Under the pieces are notes generated by a model that did no database searches, was not told the origin of the DNA, and saw nothing but the letters and a program-made list of their open reading frames with translations. Positions 18,026-26,334 of a DNA stretch of 64,000 bases are shown piece after piece. This DNA is from Limnohabitans sp. (lineage in GTDB: Bacteria; Pseudomonadota; Gammaproteobacteria; Burkholderiales; Burkholderiaceae_C), in contig SHXD01000003.1 in assembly GCA_009693505.1 (NCBI GenBank), forward strand, positions 18,401-82,400, given 5' to 3'. Position 1 is the first letter of the stretch, and every line of letters begins with the position of its first letter. The position numbers and the translations under genes were made by a program.

Positions 18026-19089
18026 CAGGCCCTCCCACTCTGCCAACGCAATCGGTATGCCACCAGGGTGTCGCATGCCAACAAGCTAAACAACAAGAGT
18101 CCCTGAAACACGCCCGTGATGGACTTAGGCAGACCCATGCGCGATTGCGCCAACTCACCGCCGATGTAGAACATGCTCATGAGGACGGCAGAAAAAACAA
18201 TGCCAACCGGATGCAAGCGCCCCACATAGGCCACGATGATGGCGGCAAAACCATAGCCAGAAGGGATGTAAGGTGTCAGCTGCCCAATGGGCCCCGCCAC
18301 TTCCAAAGCACCCGCCAGGCCTGCAGCCCCACCCGATGTGAGCAGTGCCAACCACAAAGCTTTGCGCGAAGAAAAACCTGCATAGCGCGCTGCAGAGGGT
18401 GCCAAGCCCCCCACCTGCTGAGCAAAGCCTGAGCGAGTTCGGAATAAAAAGACCCAAACCGCAGCAACACCGACCAAACCCAATATCAGTCCTACAGAAA
18501 CACGTGAGCCACTCATCAGGCGTGGAATTTGGGTCACAGCTTCAAAGGTTTTGGTTTGCGGAAAGTTGTAACCCGCAGGATCTTTCCAGGGACCATAAAC
18601 CAAATAACCCAATACCATGTCAGCCACATACACCAACATCAGGCTGACCAAAATTTCATTGGCGTGAAATTTATCTTTGAGCCAAGCCGTGATGGCAGCC
18701 CAAAACATGCCTCCTGCAACACCCGCCAAAATCACAGCTACCACAATCCAGCGGCCGGTTTCTTTGTCGGCTAACAAAGCCACGCCGCCAGCCGCTACAG
18801 CGCCAATGACAAACTGCCCTTCTGCACCAATGTTCCAAACATTGGAGCGAAAACAAACAGCCAAGCCTAAGGCAATGACCAACAAGGGCGTGGCCTTCAC
18901 CATCAGTTCGCCCAAAGCATAGGCAGACTTCAGGGGCTCCCAAAAAAACATTTGCAGACCACGCACAGGGTCTTTGCCTAGCAACACAAACAAGCCGATA
19001 CCCAAAGCAACCGTAATGAGCAAAGCCAAAAGCGGCGAGCCATAACGCCAAACATGAGAGGCTTGAGGGCGGAGTTCTAGCTTAAGCAT
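18025..19089 (-). CDS. ABC importer permease 1 (nucleoside/BMP type)
   Basis: A 354-residue permease with a long cytoplasmic N-terminus, then about ten hydrophobic spans. The family motif CFRSNVWNIGAEGQFVIGA, the ATPase-contact loop, lies near residues 80-98. Its start overlaps the end of the ATPase gene by 8 bases and its stop overlaps the start of permease 2, so all three are translationally coupled. It is the second membrane subunit of the BMP-type importer. Confidence 0.92.
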   Translation of the reverse strand: MLKLELRPQASHVWRYGSPLLALLITVALGIGLFVLLGKDPVRGLQMFFWEPLKSAYALGELMVKATPLLVIALGLAVCFRSNVWNIGAEGQFVIGAVAAGGVALLADKETGRWIVVAVILAGVAGGMFWAAITAWLKDKFHANEILVSLMLVYVADMVLGYLVYGPWKDPAGYNFPQTKTFEAVTQIPRLMSGSRVSVGLILGLVGVAAVWVFLFRTRSGFAQQVGGLAPSAARYAGFSSRKALWLALLTSGGAAGLAGALEVAGPIGQLTPYIPSGYGFAAIIVAYVGRLHPVGIVFSAVLMSMFYIGGELAQSRMGLPKSITGVFQGLLLFSLLACDTLVAYRLRWQSGRA

Positions 19090-20596
19090 GCGCGCTCCAC
19101 AAACCGCTCATCCATTCGCCAATTTGAGCCACCGTAGCATCTTTGCGTTGAATAGAGGGGGAAAGTTGGCCGTTGGCCATGACATACAGGCGGTCAGAAA
19201 TTTCAAACAATTCGTCTAACTCTTCGCTCACCACAAGGACGGCACAGCCCGCATCACGCAAAGCCAACAGCTCACTGCGAATTTGCGCCGCAGCACCTAC
19301 ATCGACGCCCCACGTGGGTTGCGACACGATCAGTACTTTGGGCTTGGCATCGATCTCGCGGCCCACAATAAATTTTTGCAAGTTGCCGCCCGACAAGGAT
19401 TGCGCGGGCGCTTGAGCACCATTGGCTTTGACATTGAATTTTTGAATGATTTTTTGAGCTTGCGCTTGCAGTGCTTGGGTGTCCATCCAGCCAACCGACG
19501 AAATGGCCTCGCTTCGGGTGAGTAGCAGGTTGTGCGCTAGGCTGAGCGAAGGCACAGCGCCTCGTCCCAACCTTTCTTCAGGCACAAAATGCAGGCCCGC
19601 TTGGCGGCGTTCTTGAGGCCCCACTTGACCGACAGCATGACCGTCCAATCGTACCGAGTCGGCTAAAGCACGCGTGTCTTCACCAGACAAGGCATAGAGA
19701 AGTTCACGCTGACCATTACCTGACACACCTGCAATGCCCACGACCTCGCCTGCGCAAACTTGTAAATTGATGTCGACCAAGTTGACGCCAAATTGGTCTT
19801 CTTTGTTCAAGGACAAATGGCGCGCTTCAAACAAGACAGCACCAGGTGTGCAATCTTGGTGCTTCAAGGCTGGCGGTTCTGCGCCAATCATCATGCGACT
19901 GAGCGAAGCGTTGGATTCTTCTCGTGGATCACAAACACCTGTGACTTCGCCAGCGCGAAGCACCGTACAGGCCGAACACAACTCGCGAATTTCATGCAGC
20001 TTGTGGCTGATGTAAAGCAAGCTACAACCTTGGCTCACTAATTTTTTCAAAACAACAAACAACTTGTCAACGGCTTGCGGCGTAAGAACAGATGTTGGCT
20101 CATCCAAAATAAGCAGCTTGGGCTCTGTGAGCAAAGCGCGGATAATTTCAACCCGCTGCATCTCCCCCACACTCAAGGTGTGCACCGGCCTTGAGGGATC
20201 GATGTCAAGTCCATACTCAGCGGCTTTGGCGCTGATGCGCGAAGAAACTTCCGCCAGGCTTAATGAGGGGTCTAAGCCCAACCAAACGTTTTCAGCCACA
20301 CTGAGTGTGTCAAACAAACTGAAGTGCTGAAACACCATGCTGATGCCCAAGGCGCGGGCTTGTTGAGGGTTGCGAATTTGAACGGCTTGGCCGTTGTACT
20401 CAATAGCGCCCTCATCTGGCTTGACAGCGCCATAGATGATTTTCATGAGGGTGGATTTGCCTGCCCCGTTCTCGCCTAAAACCGCATGCGCCTCGCCAGG
20501 CTTGACAGACAAAGAGACCGCGCGATTGGCAACCACACCAGGATAGCGCTTGGTGATGTTCAAAAGTGACAGGCGCAATGGCTCTTTGGACTGCAT
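19082..20596 (-). CDS. ABC importer ATPase with two nucleotide-binding domains
   Basis: A 504-residue duplicated ATPase, first gene of the importer operon. Domain 1 has Walker A GENGAGKST, signature LSVGEMQR and Walker [15 protein letters not shown]. Domain 2 has a degenerate P-loop (GVSGNGQREL), signature LSGGNLQK and a changed Walker B (VLIVSQPTWGVD, with Ser-Gln in place of Asp-Glu). This asymmetric arrangement is normal for the ribose/nucleoside importer class, in which one site is non-catalytic. I start at the ATG of MQSKEPL rather than an in-frame TTG 21 bases upstream. It supplies energy for the two permeases and the BMP lipoprotein. Confidence 0.93.
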   Translation of the reverse strand: MQSKEPLRLSLLNITKRYPGVVANRAVSLSVKPGEAHAVLGENGAGKSTLMKIIYGAVKPDEGAIEYNGQAVQIRNPQQARALGISMVFQHFSLFDTLSVAENVWLGLDPSLSLAEVSSRISAKAAEYGLDIDPSRPVHTLSVGEMQRVEIIRALLTEPKLLILDEPTSVLTPQAVDKLFVVLKKLVSQGCSLLYISHKLHEIRELCSACTVLRAGEVTGVCDPREESNASLSRMMIGAEPPALKHQDCTPGAVLFEARHLSLNKEDQFGVNLVDINLQVCAGEVVGIAGVSGNGQRELLYALSGEDTRALADSVRLDGHAVGQVGPQERRQAGLHFVPEERLGRGAVPSLSLAHNLLLTRSEAISSVGWMDTQALQAQAQKIIQKFNVKANGAQAPAQSLSGGNLQKFIVGREIDAKPKVLIVSQPTWGVDVGAAAQIRSELLALRDAGCAVLVVSEELDELFEISDRLYVMANGQLSPSIQRKDATVAQIGEWMSGLWSAHA

Positions 20597-20809
20597 GAAT
20601 TTCTCAAAGTTCAACAAATTCTATCGAGCTTTGAGACGCCTCAGCGTCCTCATGAAGCGAATGTCGCTAAATACCCGCCAAAGACAGCAGTTCGCTTGGA
20701 TCTGGTAGTTTTAAAACCCGACCACCGCCGCTGATCAGCTTTCGAACTCGCAAGTGGATTAGGACCCTAGAGCCTTGTGCCGCCCGCCTTGACGCACATC
20801 AAAACAATG
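20597..20809. promoter_or_regulatory. Gap before the BMP importer operon, with FNR-like box
   Basis: This 213-base gap lies between the glycerate kinase stop and the ATPase start, both on the minus strand, and must hold the importer promoter. TTGACGCACATCAA at 20789-20802 matches the FNR/ANR consensus TTGAT-N4-ATCAA with one mismatch, about 190 bases before the ATPase ATG. A minus-strand frame of about 40 codons ending in LKLPDPSELLSLAGI is open here, but I find no good start codon and do not call it a gene. Confidence 0.35.
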
Positions 20810-22147
20810 TCACAACACCAAAATGGCGCGAAAGTCATTCACATTGGTATGCGTTGGCCCGGAGAACACCAAATCGTTCAAGGCTTGAAAGTAGCCGTAG
20901 GCGTCATTGCACGCCAGGTGCTCGTCCAAGTTTAAGCCAGCGTGTGCGCCTCTGGCCAAGGTATCTGGCGTGACCAGCGCGCCAGCGTTGTCTTCGATGC
21001 CGTCTATGCCGTCAGTGTCTGCTGCGAGGGACCACACATTTTCTTGACCCTGCAATGCTTGCGCCAAACCCATGCAAAACTCTCCTGCTCTGCCGCCCCG
21101 CCCTTCGCGCTTCTTGGGGTCTGTTTTCGTGGCACGAATGGTGACCGTGGTTTCGCCGCCGCTCAAAATGACACAAGGCTTGAGAAAGGGGCCATGGCCT
21201 TTTGCACTGGCACGCGCGAGTGCAGCATGGACTTTGCCCACTTCACGCGACTCGCCTTCCATTTCATCGCTTAAAACATAGGCTCGGAGTCCTTTGGACT
21301 CGGCCAAGCTAGCAGCGGCCAAGAGAGACTGTTGCGGTGTTGCAATGAGATGCACCGTGCTGCGATGAAACGCTGCATGGCCTGACTTGGGTGACTCCCA
21401 TTTTGAGTTCTGAAGGGCTGTCAGCACATCATTCGAAATGTCAATTTGATAACGCTTCAAAATCTGAAGTGCATCTGCACACGTCGTGACATCGGGCACC
21501 GTGGGACCACTGGCAATGACAGAGGGGTCATCGCCAGGCACATCGCTGATGGCCAAGGTGACCACTTGCGCAGGCGCACAAGCAGCTGCCAAACGCCCGC
21601 CTTTGATACGTGACAGATGTTTTCGAACACAGTTCATTTCACCAATGTTTGCGCCGCTTTTCAGCAAGGCCTGATTGATGCTTTGTTTTTCAGCCAAACT
21701 CAAGCCATCGGCTGGCAAGGTGAGCAAGGCAGAGCCTCCGCCTGAAATGAGGCATAGCACCAAATCGTCCTGCGTCAGCCCTTGGGTCAAAGACAAAATT
21801 TCTTCCGCCGCAGCCAATCCCGCTGCATCGGGCACAGGGTGCGATGCTTCAACAATTTTCAAACGCTCTGGCACGCCTACAGGTCTGGCAGGCGTATGCC
21901 CATAACGCGTCACCACCATGCCAGACAAAGGGGCATCTAATGGCCACAAAGCTTCCACCGCGTGAGCCATGGCTCCGGCGGCCTTACCCGCCCCCAACAC
22001 CAGGGTTCGGCCCTTTGGCGGCTTGGGTAAAAAAGCCGGCGTGTTTTGAAGCGGCAGTGCCCGTTGAACCGCCTGATCAAACAACTGTCTGAGAAAGGCT
22101 CGGGGATTTTGCTGAATATCGCTGTGCAGGTGGGGCGTAGAACTCAT
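20810..22147 (-). CDS. Glycerate 2-kinase (GckA/TtuD, MOFRL family)
   Basis: A 445-residue MOFRL-family kinase that phosphorylates D-glycerate to 2-phosphoglycerate. Visible family segments are LVLGAGKAAGAMAHAVE near the N-terminus, CLISGGGSALLTLPADGL, VPGDDPSVIASGPTVPD, and the C-terminal GRGGRAGEFCMGLA and AADTDGIDG. The start is taken at MSSTPHLHSD; the open frame runs 54 codons further upstream but would cross the divergent deaminase gene start. Some members were originally named hydroxypyruvate reductase. In this setting it would return glyoxylate from allantoin breakdown to glycolysis through tartronate semialdehyde and glycerate; the enzymes for those steps are not in the window. Confidence 0.9.
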   Translation of the reverse strand: MSSTPHLHSDIQQNPRAFLRQLFDQAVQRALPLQNTPAFLPKPPKGRTLVLGAGKAAGAMAHAVEALWPLDAPLSGMVVTRYGHTPARPVGVPERLKIVEASHPVPDAAGLAAAEEILSLTQGLTQDDLVLCLISGGGSALLTLPADGLSLAEKQSINQALLKSGANIGEMNCVRKHLSRIKGGRLAAACAPAQVVTLAISDVPGDDPSVIASGPTVPDVTTCADALQILKRYQIDISNDVLTALQNSKWESPKSGHAAFHRSTVHLIATPQQSLLAAASLAESKGLRAYVLSDEMEGESREVGKVHAALARASAKGHGPFLKPCVILSGGETTVTIRATKTDPKKREGRGGRAGEFCMGLAQALQGQENVWSLAADTDGIDGIEDNAGALVTPDTLARGAHAGLNLDEHLACNDAYGYFQALNDLVFSGPTHTNVNDFRAILVL

Positions 22148-22208
22148 GGTGTCACAGTGTAGTGCTTGACTAAGACACACGCAATTTCTTCGTGCAGAAT
22201 GATTCCCT

Positions 22209-23624
22209 ATGACTACATTGCTTATTCGCAACGCGCACACCCTTGCAACGCTGAACGATACAGGCGATGAACTTCGCAACGCCTCAGTCTTTGTCAGAGA
22301 CAACTGCATTGAGGCCGTTGGCCCTGCGGCCCAATTGCCTCAAACAGCCGATCGCGTGATCAATGCCGAACACCACGTGGTCATTCCTGGCATGGTCAAC
22401 ACGCACCATCACATGTCGCAAAGCTTAACGCGCGCCATACCCGCGGTTCAAAACGCCGAACTTTTCAGCTGGCTCCAAGGTCTTTATCCCATCTGGGCTG
22501 GCCTTCAACCCGACATGATTTACGCCAGCACCCAAACCGCCATGGCCGAATTGTTGTTATCGGGTTGCACCACCAGCAGTGACCACTTGTACATCTACCC
22601 CAACGGCGTCAAGTTAGACGATTGCATTGCAGCAGCCAAAGAAATTGGCATGCGATTTGTGGCCACACGCGGCAGCATGAGCGTGGGCCAATCCAAGGGC
22701 GGCCTGCCGCCCGATAGAGCGGTGGAACAAGAAGATGCCATTCTGAAAGACACACAGCGATTGATCGAGCGCTACCACAACGCATCGCATGGCGCCATGA
22801 CACAAGTGGCCGTAGCCCCTTGCTCGCCTTTCAGCGTCAGCCAAGACCTCATGCGTTTGTCGGCAGAGATGGCCAGGCACTATGGCGTGCGCCTGCACAC
22901 CCACTTGGCAGAAAATGACCATGACAATGCCTACAGCTTAGAAAAATTCAACCGCACACCCACGCAATACGCACAAGACCTGGGCTGGTTGGGGCCCGAT
23001 GTGTGGCATGCCCATTGCGTCAAATTGGACGATGAAGGCATCTCTCTTTTTGCGGCCACTCGCACGGGCATTGCACATTGCCCGTGCAGCAACATGCGCT
23101 TGGCCAGTGGCATTGCACCGATTCGAAAAATGATTGAAGCAGGCGTGCCTGTGGGCTTGGGTGTAGACGGCAGCGCCAGCAACGATGCTGCCCACATGGT
23201 GAACGAAGCGCGTCAAGCCATGTTGTTGGCGCGGCTTAGAAAATCACTTGAGCCGCCGCAGGTGAACGCAGAAGGCAAAACCATTTTTGGCTGCGACACA
23301 GCCCCCATGGAAATGACAGCTCGCGACGCCTTGCGTTTGGCCACTCGTGGCGGTGCTGAGGTATTGGGTCGCACAGACATCGGTCAATTGAGTATTGGAT
23401 TTTGCGCCGACATGGCCTTGTTTGATTTGCGCAATTTAAGTTTTGCGGGCGGTGCTGTGCACGATGCCATTGGCAGTCTCATGCTGTGTGCCAGCGCGCC
23501 TGCGGCATACACCGTGGTCAATGGCCGCGTGGTGGTCAGTGAGGGTCAATTGGCCAGCGTTGACCTGGGCAATGTGATTGAACGACACAACAAGTTTGCC
23601 GTTCAACTGGCCTTAGGTCACTGA
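22209..23624 (+). CDS. 8-oxoguanine deaminase (amidohydrolase, AtzB/TrzA-like)
   Basis: A 471-residue metal-dependent amidohydrolase. The metal motif HHH (in VNTHHHMSQ), then HTHLAEND, HAHCVK and the acid in GVDGSASND define the AtzB/TrzA/8-oxoguanine deaminase group. Sequence features such as LLLSGCTTSSDHLY and AHCPCSNMRLASG fit the 8-oxoguanine deaminase branch, which converts 8-oxoguanine to urate and ammonia. Its place beside urate hydroxylase and xanthine dehydrogenase genes supports that choice over an s-triazine hydrolase. It is divergent from glycerate kinase across 61 bases and convergent with puuD. Confidence 0.88.
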   Translation: MTTLLIRNAHTLATLNDTGDELRNASVFVRDNCIEAVGPAAQLPQTADRVINAEHHVVIPGMVNTHHHMSQSLTRAIPAVQNAELFSWLQGLYPIWAGLQPDMIYASTQTAMAELLLSGCTTSSDHLYIYPNGVKLDDCIAAAKEIGMRFVATRGSMSVGQSKGGLPPDRAVEQEDAILKDTQRLIERYHNASHGAMTQVAVAPCSPFSVSQDLMRLSAEMARHYGVRLHTHLAENDHDNAYSLEKFNRTPTQYAQDLGWLGPDVWHAHCVKLDDEGISLFAATRTGIAHCPCSNMRLASGIAPIRKMIEAGVPVGLGVDGSASNDAAHMVNEARQAMLLARLRKSLEPPQVNAEGKTIFGCDTAPMEMTARDALRLATRGGAEVLGRTDIGQLSIGFCADMALFDLRNLSFAGGAVHDAIGSLMLCASAPAAYTVVNGRVVVSEGQLASVDLGNVIERHNKFAVQLALGH

Positions 23625-23630
23625 AAAAAG

Positions 23631-24851
23631 TTAGGGCTCAACTTTGGCGCCAGCCAAATACCAACTGGCCACAAGTTGTCTTTCATCCGGCGTAATGCCT
23701 GTGGCATTGTTCATGGGCATTTGCTGCGTCACGCTCACTTGCTGATAAACGTTTTGAGCATTGAGCTTGATATTCCCAGGCGTATCCAAACGAATATTTT
23801 TCATTTGAACTTGCGCGCCATGGCAACTGAGGCAGTGCTGGTCTATAACTGATTTGACTTGTGCAAAAGTAGCAGCTTGAGACTGCTCATTTTTGGCAAC
23901 ACTCTTTGCTCCCCAAGGCGCCATGGCCACAATGGCAGCCAATATCAAAACCACACCAACGGCTGCAAAAGGCCAAGGGTTGCGAGCGCGGCCTAAATGA
24001 AAGCCATGCCGTTGCACAAAAAACTGGCGAATCAAGGCACCCGCAAACATCATCACAAACAAAATAAGCCAACGCTGTGGATGCGTGTACAAAAAACTGT
24101 AGTGATTGCTTAGCATGGCGAAAATAACAGGCAGCGTGAAATAAGTGTTGTGAACACTGCGTTGCTTTCCGCGCTTACCGTGAATGGCCAGCGCCATCGC
24201 ATCGTACTTTTCGCCAGAAGTCATGGCGGCTACAACTTTGCGCTGGCCAGGAATGATCCAGACAAACACATTGGCACTCATGGCCGTGGCAATCATGGCA
24301 CCCACCAACAAAAAGGCGGCTCTACCGGCAAACAATTGACAGGCCAGCCACGAGGCAAAAGCCACCACACACAACATGAGTGTGGCCACAATCAATTCAC
24401 CATTTTTACGAAAACCAAACAAGCGGCAGATGGCGTCGTACACGAACCAAAAAACCACAAAGAAACTCAGAGCCGCCGTGATGGCTGCAGCTGGCGACCA
24501 ATCCATGAGTGATTTGTCAATGAGGTAGGTGCTGGCATTCCACAAATACAGAACTGTGAACAAGGCAAAGCCGCTTAACCATGAGGAATAACTTTCCCAA
24601 TAAAACCAATGCAATTTGGTATGGATCTTTTGGGGGGCCACCATGTACTTTTGGGGGTTGTAAAAACCACCCCCGTGTATCGCCCACATGGCGCCGTCTA
24701 CCCCTTTTTCTAGCAAGTCAGGGGAGTTGGGTTTTAAAAGGTTGTTGTCTAAGAAGACAAAGTAAAAAGACGAACCAATCCATGCAATCACGGTAATCAC
24801 ATGGACCCACCGCAGTAGCAAATTAACCCAATCTAGCAAATAGGCTTCCAT
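23631..24851 (-). CDS. puuD: Urate hydroxylase PuuD, membrane-bound with cytochrome c domain
   Basis: A 406-residue protein with about eight membrane spans (residues 1-300) and a C-terminal cytochrome c domain with one haem site, CLSCH, near residue 342. This is the layout of PuuD-type urate oxidases, which are unrelated to cofactor-free uricase and pass electrons from urate to the respiratory chain rather than forming peroxide. The product is 5-hydroxyisourate, the substrate of the HIU hydrolase encoded at 30273-30626. The N-terminal RWVHVITVIAWIGSSFYF is typical. Haem attachment would depend on the cytochrome c maturation genes at 51-58 kb. An operator-like TGTATACA site lies 28 bases before the start. 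Confidence 0.93.
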   Translation of the reverse strand: MEAYLLDWVNLLLRWVHVITVIAWIGSSFYFVFLDNNLLKPNSPDLLEKGVDGAMWAIHGGGFYNPQKYMVAPQKIHTKLHWFYWESYSSWLSGFALFTVLYLWNASTYLIDKSLMDWSPAAAITAALSFFVVFWFVYDAICRLFGFRKNGELIVATLMLCVVAFASWLACQLFAGRAAFLLVGAMIATAMSANVFVWIIPGQRKVVAAMTSGEKYDAMALAIHGKRGKQRSVHNTYFTLPVIFAMLSNHYSFLYTHPQRWLILFVMMFAGALIRQFFVQRHGFHLGRARNPWPFAAVGVVLILAAIVAMAPWGAKSVAKNEQSQAATFAQVKSVIDQHCLSCHGAQVQMKNIRLDTPGNIKLNAQNVYQQVSVTQQMPMNNATGITPDERQLVASWYLAGAKVEP

Positions 24852-24876
24852 CGATGAGGCTCCGACCTGTTTACCG

Positions 24877-24890
24877 AAGTGTATACAATT
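24877..24890. promoter_or_regulatory. GntR-type operator before puuD
   Basis: AAGTGTATACAATT contains the palindromic core TGTATACA (24880-24887). It lies in the 40-base gap between the xdhC stop and the puuD start. It matches 11 of the 14 bases of the perfect palindrome in front of the gntR gene at 30657-30670. The GT-N2-AC core is the form bound by FadR/VanR-type GntR regulators, so repression or induction of puuD by that regulator is likely. Confidence 0.6.
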
Positions 24891-24891
24891 T

Positions 24892-25710
24892 TTAGGCTTG
24901 CAAAAGCTCTGCCGCTACGGCAACGGCAATCACTTCAGGTTCTTTCCCCTCAATGCCCGGAACCCCAATGGGGCATGTCACTTGTTGGCACTCTGCTTCT
25001 GAAAAGCCCCGCTCTGCAAGGCGGCGCTTGAAAGTGGCCCACTTGGTGGCACTGCCAATGAGGCCAATGTAGGGCAGGTCTTTTTGACCTCGCTGGCGTT
25101 GCAAGCAGGCCGCCACCACATCCAAATCCTCTGCATGGCTGAAACTCATAATGAGAACGCGGCTGTTGGGCACCAAATCAGATACGGCAGCATGTACCGG
25201 GTTGGAATGTTCGCATACAACTTGGGGCGCTACGTCGCTTGGAAAAATTTCGTCTCGGCTGTCGATCCATCTCACATGAAATGGCAAGGGTGCCAAGACT
25301 TTGACCAAAGCCTTGCCCACATGACCTCCGCCAAACAAGGCCAAAGGCAGAAATCGTTCGGCGGCTTGCGCAGTCAAAATAGCCTGAAGGCGAGCTTGAT
25401 CAGCCGCTGTGACGAACTCAAACTTCAAGACCAATGCGCCACCACAACATTGACCCAAACTGGGCCCAAGCGCAATTCTTTTTTCAAGGGGCAATGAATG
25501 AGACATTGCAGGCTGAAGCAAGTAGCTCCTGGCCTCTGCAATGGCTTCAAATTCAAGATGCCCGCCACCAATCGTGCCCAAAAACTCATCGGCAAAAACA
25601 GCCATGACAGTGCCTGCACCCCGCGGCACCGAGCCTTGGGCTTGTTGCACCGTAATCCAAATGCCCGGCATCTGCGCCAACTTCAATGTCAATTCTGAAA
25701 ACCAATGCAC
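24892..25710 (-). CDS. xdhC: Xanthine dehydrogenase accessory protein XdhC
   Basis: A 272-residue XdhC/CoxI-family chaperone. The N-terminal half shows GIWITVQQAQGSVPRGAGTVM and GTIGGGHLEFEAI, and the C-terminal half is a Rossmann-like domain with LALFGGGHVGKALVKVL and YIGLIGSATKWATFKRRL. XdhC binds molybdenum cofactor, promotes its sulfuration and inserts it into XdhB. It begins with GTG at 25710; no nearer ATG gives the expected N-terminus. It is separated from xdhAB by one opposing lipoprotein gene and is followed by puuD. Confidence 0.93.
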   Translation of the reverse strand: MHWFSELTLKLAQMPGIWITVQQAQGSVPRGAGTVMAVFADEFLGTIGGGHLEFEAIAEARSYLLQPAMSHSLPLEKRIALGPSLGQCCGGALVLKFEFVTAADQARLQAILTAQAAERFLPLALFGGGHVGKALVKVLAPLPFHVRWIDSRDEIFPSDVAPQVVCEHSNPVHAAVSDLVPNSRVLIMSFSHAEDLDVVAACLQRQRGQKDLPYIGLIGSATKWATFKRRLAERGFSEAECQQVTCPIGVPGIEGKEPEVIAVAVAAELLQA

Positions 25711-25793
25711 CTGCTTCTACTTTCAATTCAATGCTTCTAAACCAGACTGTACAGTGACAGAATCGCACATGTTGTTTTGAAGGCCATAGACCC

Positions 25794-26330
25794 ATGACTC
25801 ATGCCATCGTCCATTTTCTAAAATCTTCACACTTGGCTTGCACTGCGTGCATTGTTGCTTTGTGGCTGACCGGTTGTAGTACACCGCCTAAGCCGCCACA
25901 AACAATAACACCTGCACCTGCACCCACTCCTGTCAAACCAGCGGCGCCCATTGCGCTTCCATCTGAGCCTGTCAAACCCCAATTGCCCACATCAAGTGCT
26001 CGAACTGCAAAAGAATACAGAGTAGATGCCGCCAAACACCTTTACAAACTCAATGGCGCTCGCATCTTCAAGGGCCGCATGCCGCCCATGCTTTACGCTG
26101 TGGGCGTTTTGGATGTCGAAGTTGACAAGCAAGGCCAAGTGACACGCACCTACTGGGTCAGAGCGCCTGGCCATGCTCCCGAAGTCATGCGAGAAATAGA
26201 GAAAACTGTTCGCCAAGCAGCGCCCTATCCAGTCCCTGCCCACATGGGCAAGGTGGTCTACTCAGACGTTTGGCTTTGGCACAAGAGCGGTCATTTTCAA
26301 CTCGACACCCTGACAGAGGGGCAAGACTGA
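25794..26330 (+). CDS. Lipoprotein with TonB-C-like domain, unknown function
   Basis: A 178-residue predicted lipoprotein (hydrophobic segment then LTGCSTPPK, lipid-attachment Cys near residue 28). A Pro/Ala-rich linker (PPKPPQTITPAPAPTPVKPAAP) spans about residues 31-60. The C-terminal 110 residues resemble a TonB C-terminal fold: LYAVGVLDVEVDKQGQVTRTYWVRAPG, then REIEKTVRQAAPYPVP. Unlike TonB it has no N-terminal transmembrane anchor with an ExbB contact and is lipid-anchored instead. It is alone on the plus strand between xdhC and xdhB, ending 4 bases from the xdhB stop. I do not know its role. Confidence 0.75.
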   Translation: MTHAIVHFLKSSHLACTACIVALWLTGCSTPPKPPQTITPAPAPTPVKPAAPIALPSEPVKPQLPTSSARTAKEYRVDAAKHLYKLNGARIFKGRMPPMLYAVGVLDVEVDKQGQVTRTYWVRAPGHAPEVMREIEKTVRQAAPYPVPAHMGKVVYSDVWLWHKSGHFQLDTLTEGQD

Positions 26331-26334
26331 AGAT

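Noticed and set aside
22209..23624. Reading the amidohydrolase as an s-triazine (atrazine) hydrolase.
   Set aside because: The AtzB/TrzA family includes 8-oxoguanine deaminases, and the purine gene context favours that role.
25746..25755. ACTGTACAGT palindrome between xdhC and the lipoprotein gene as a fifth GntR operator.
   Set aside because: Its core is CTGTACAG, shorter in spacing than TGTATACA, so it is not the same site; it may belong to another regulator.
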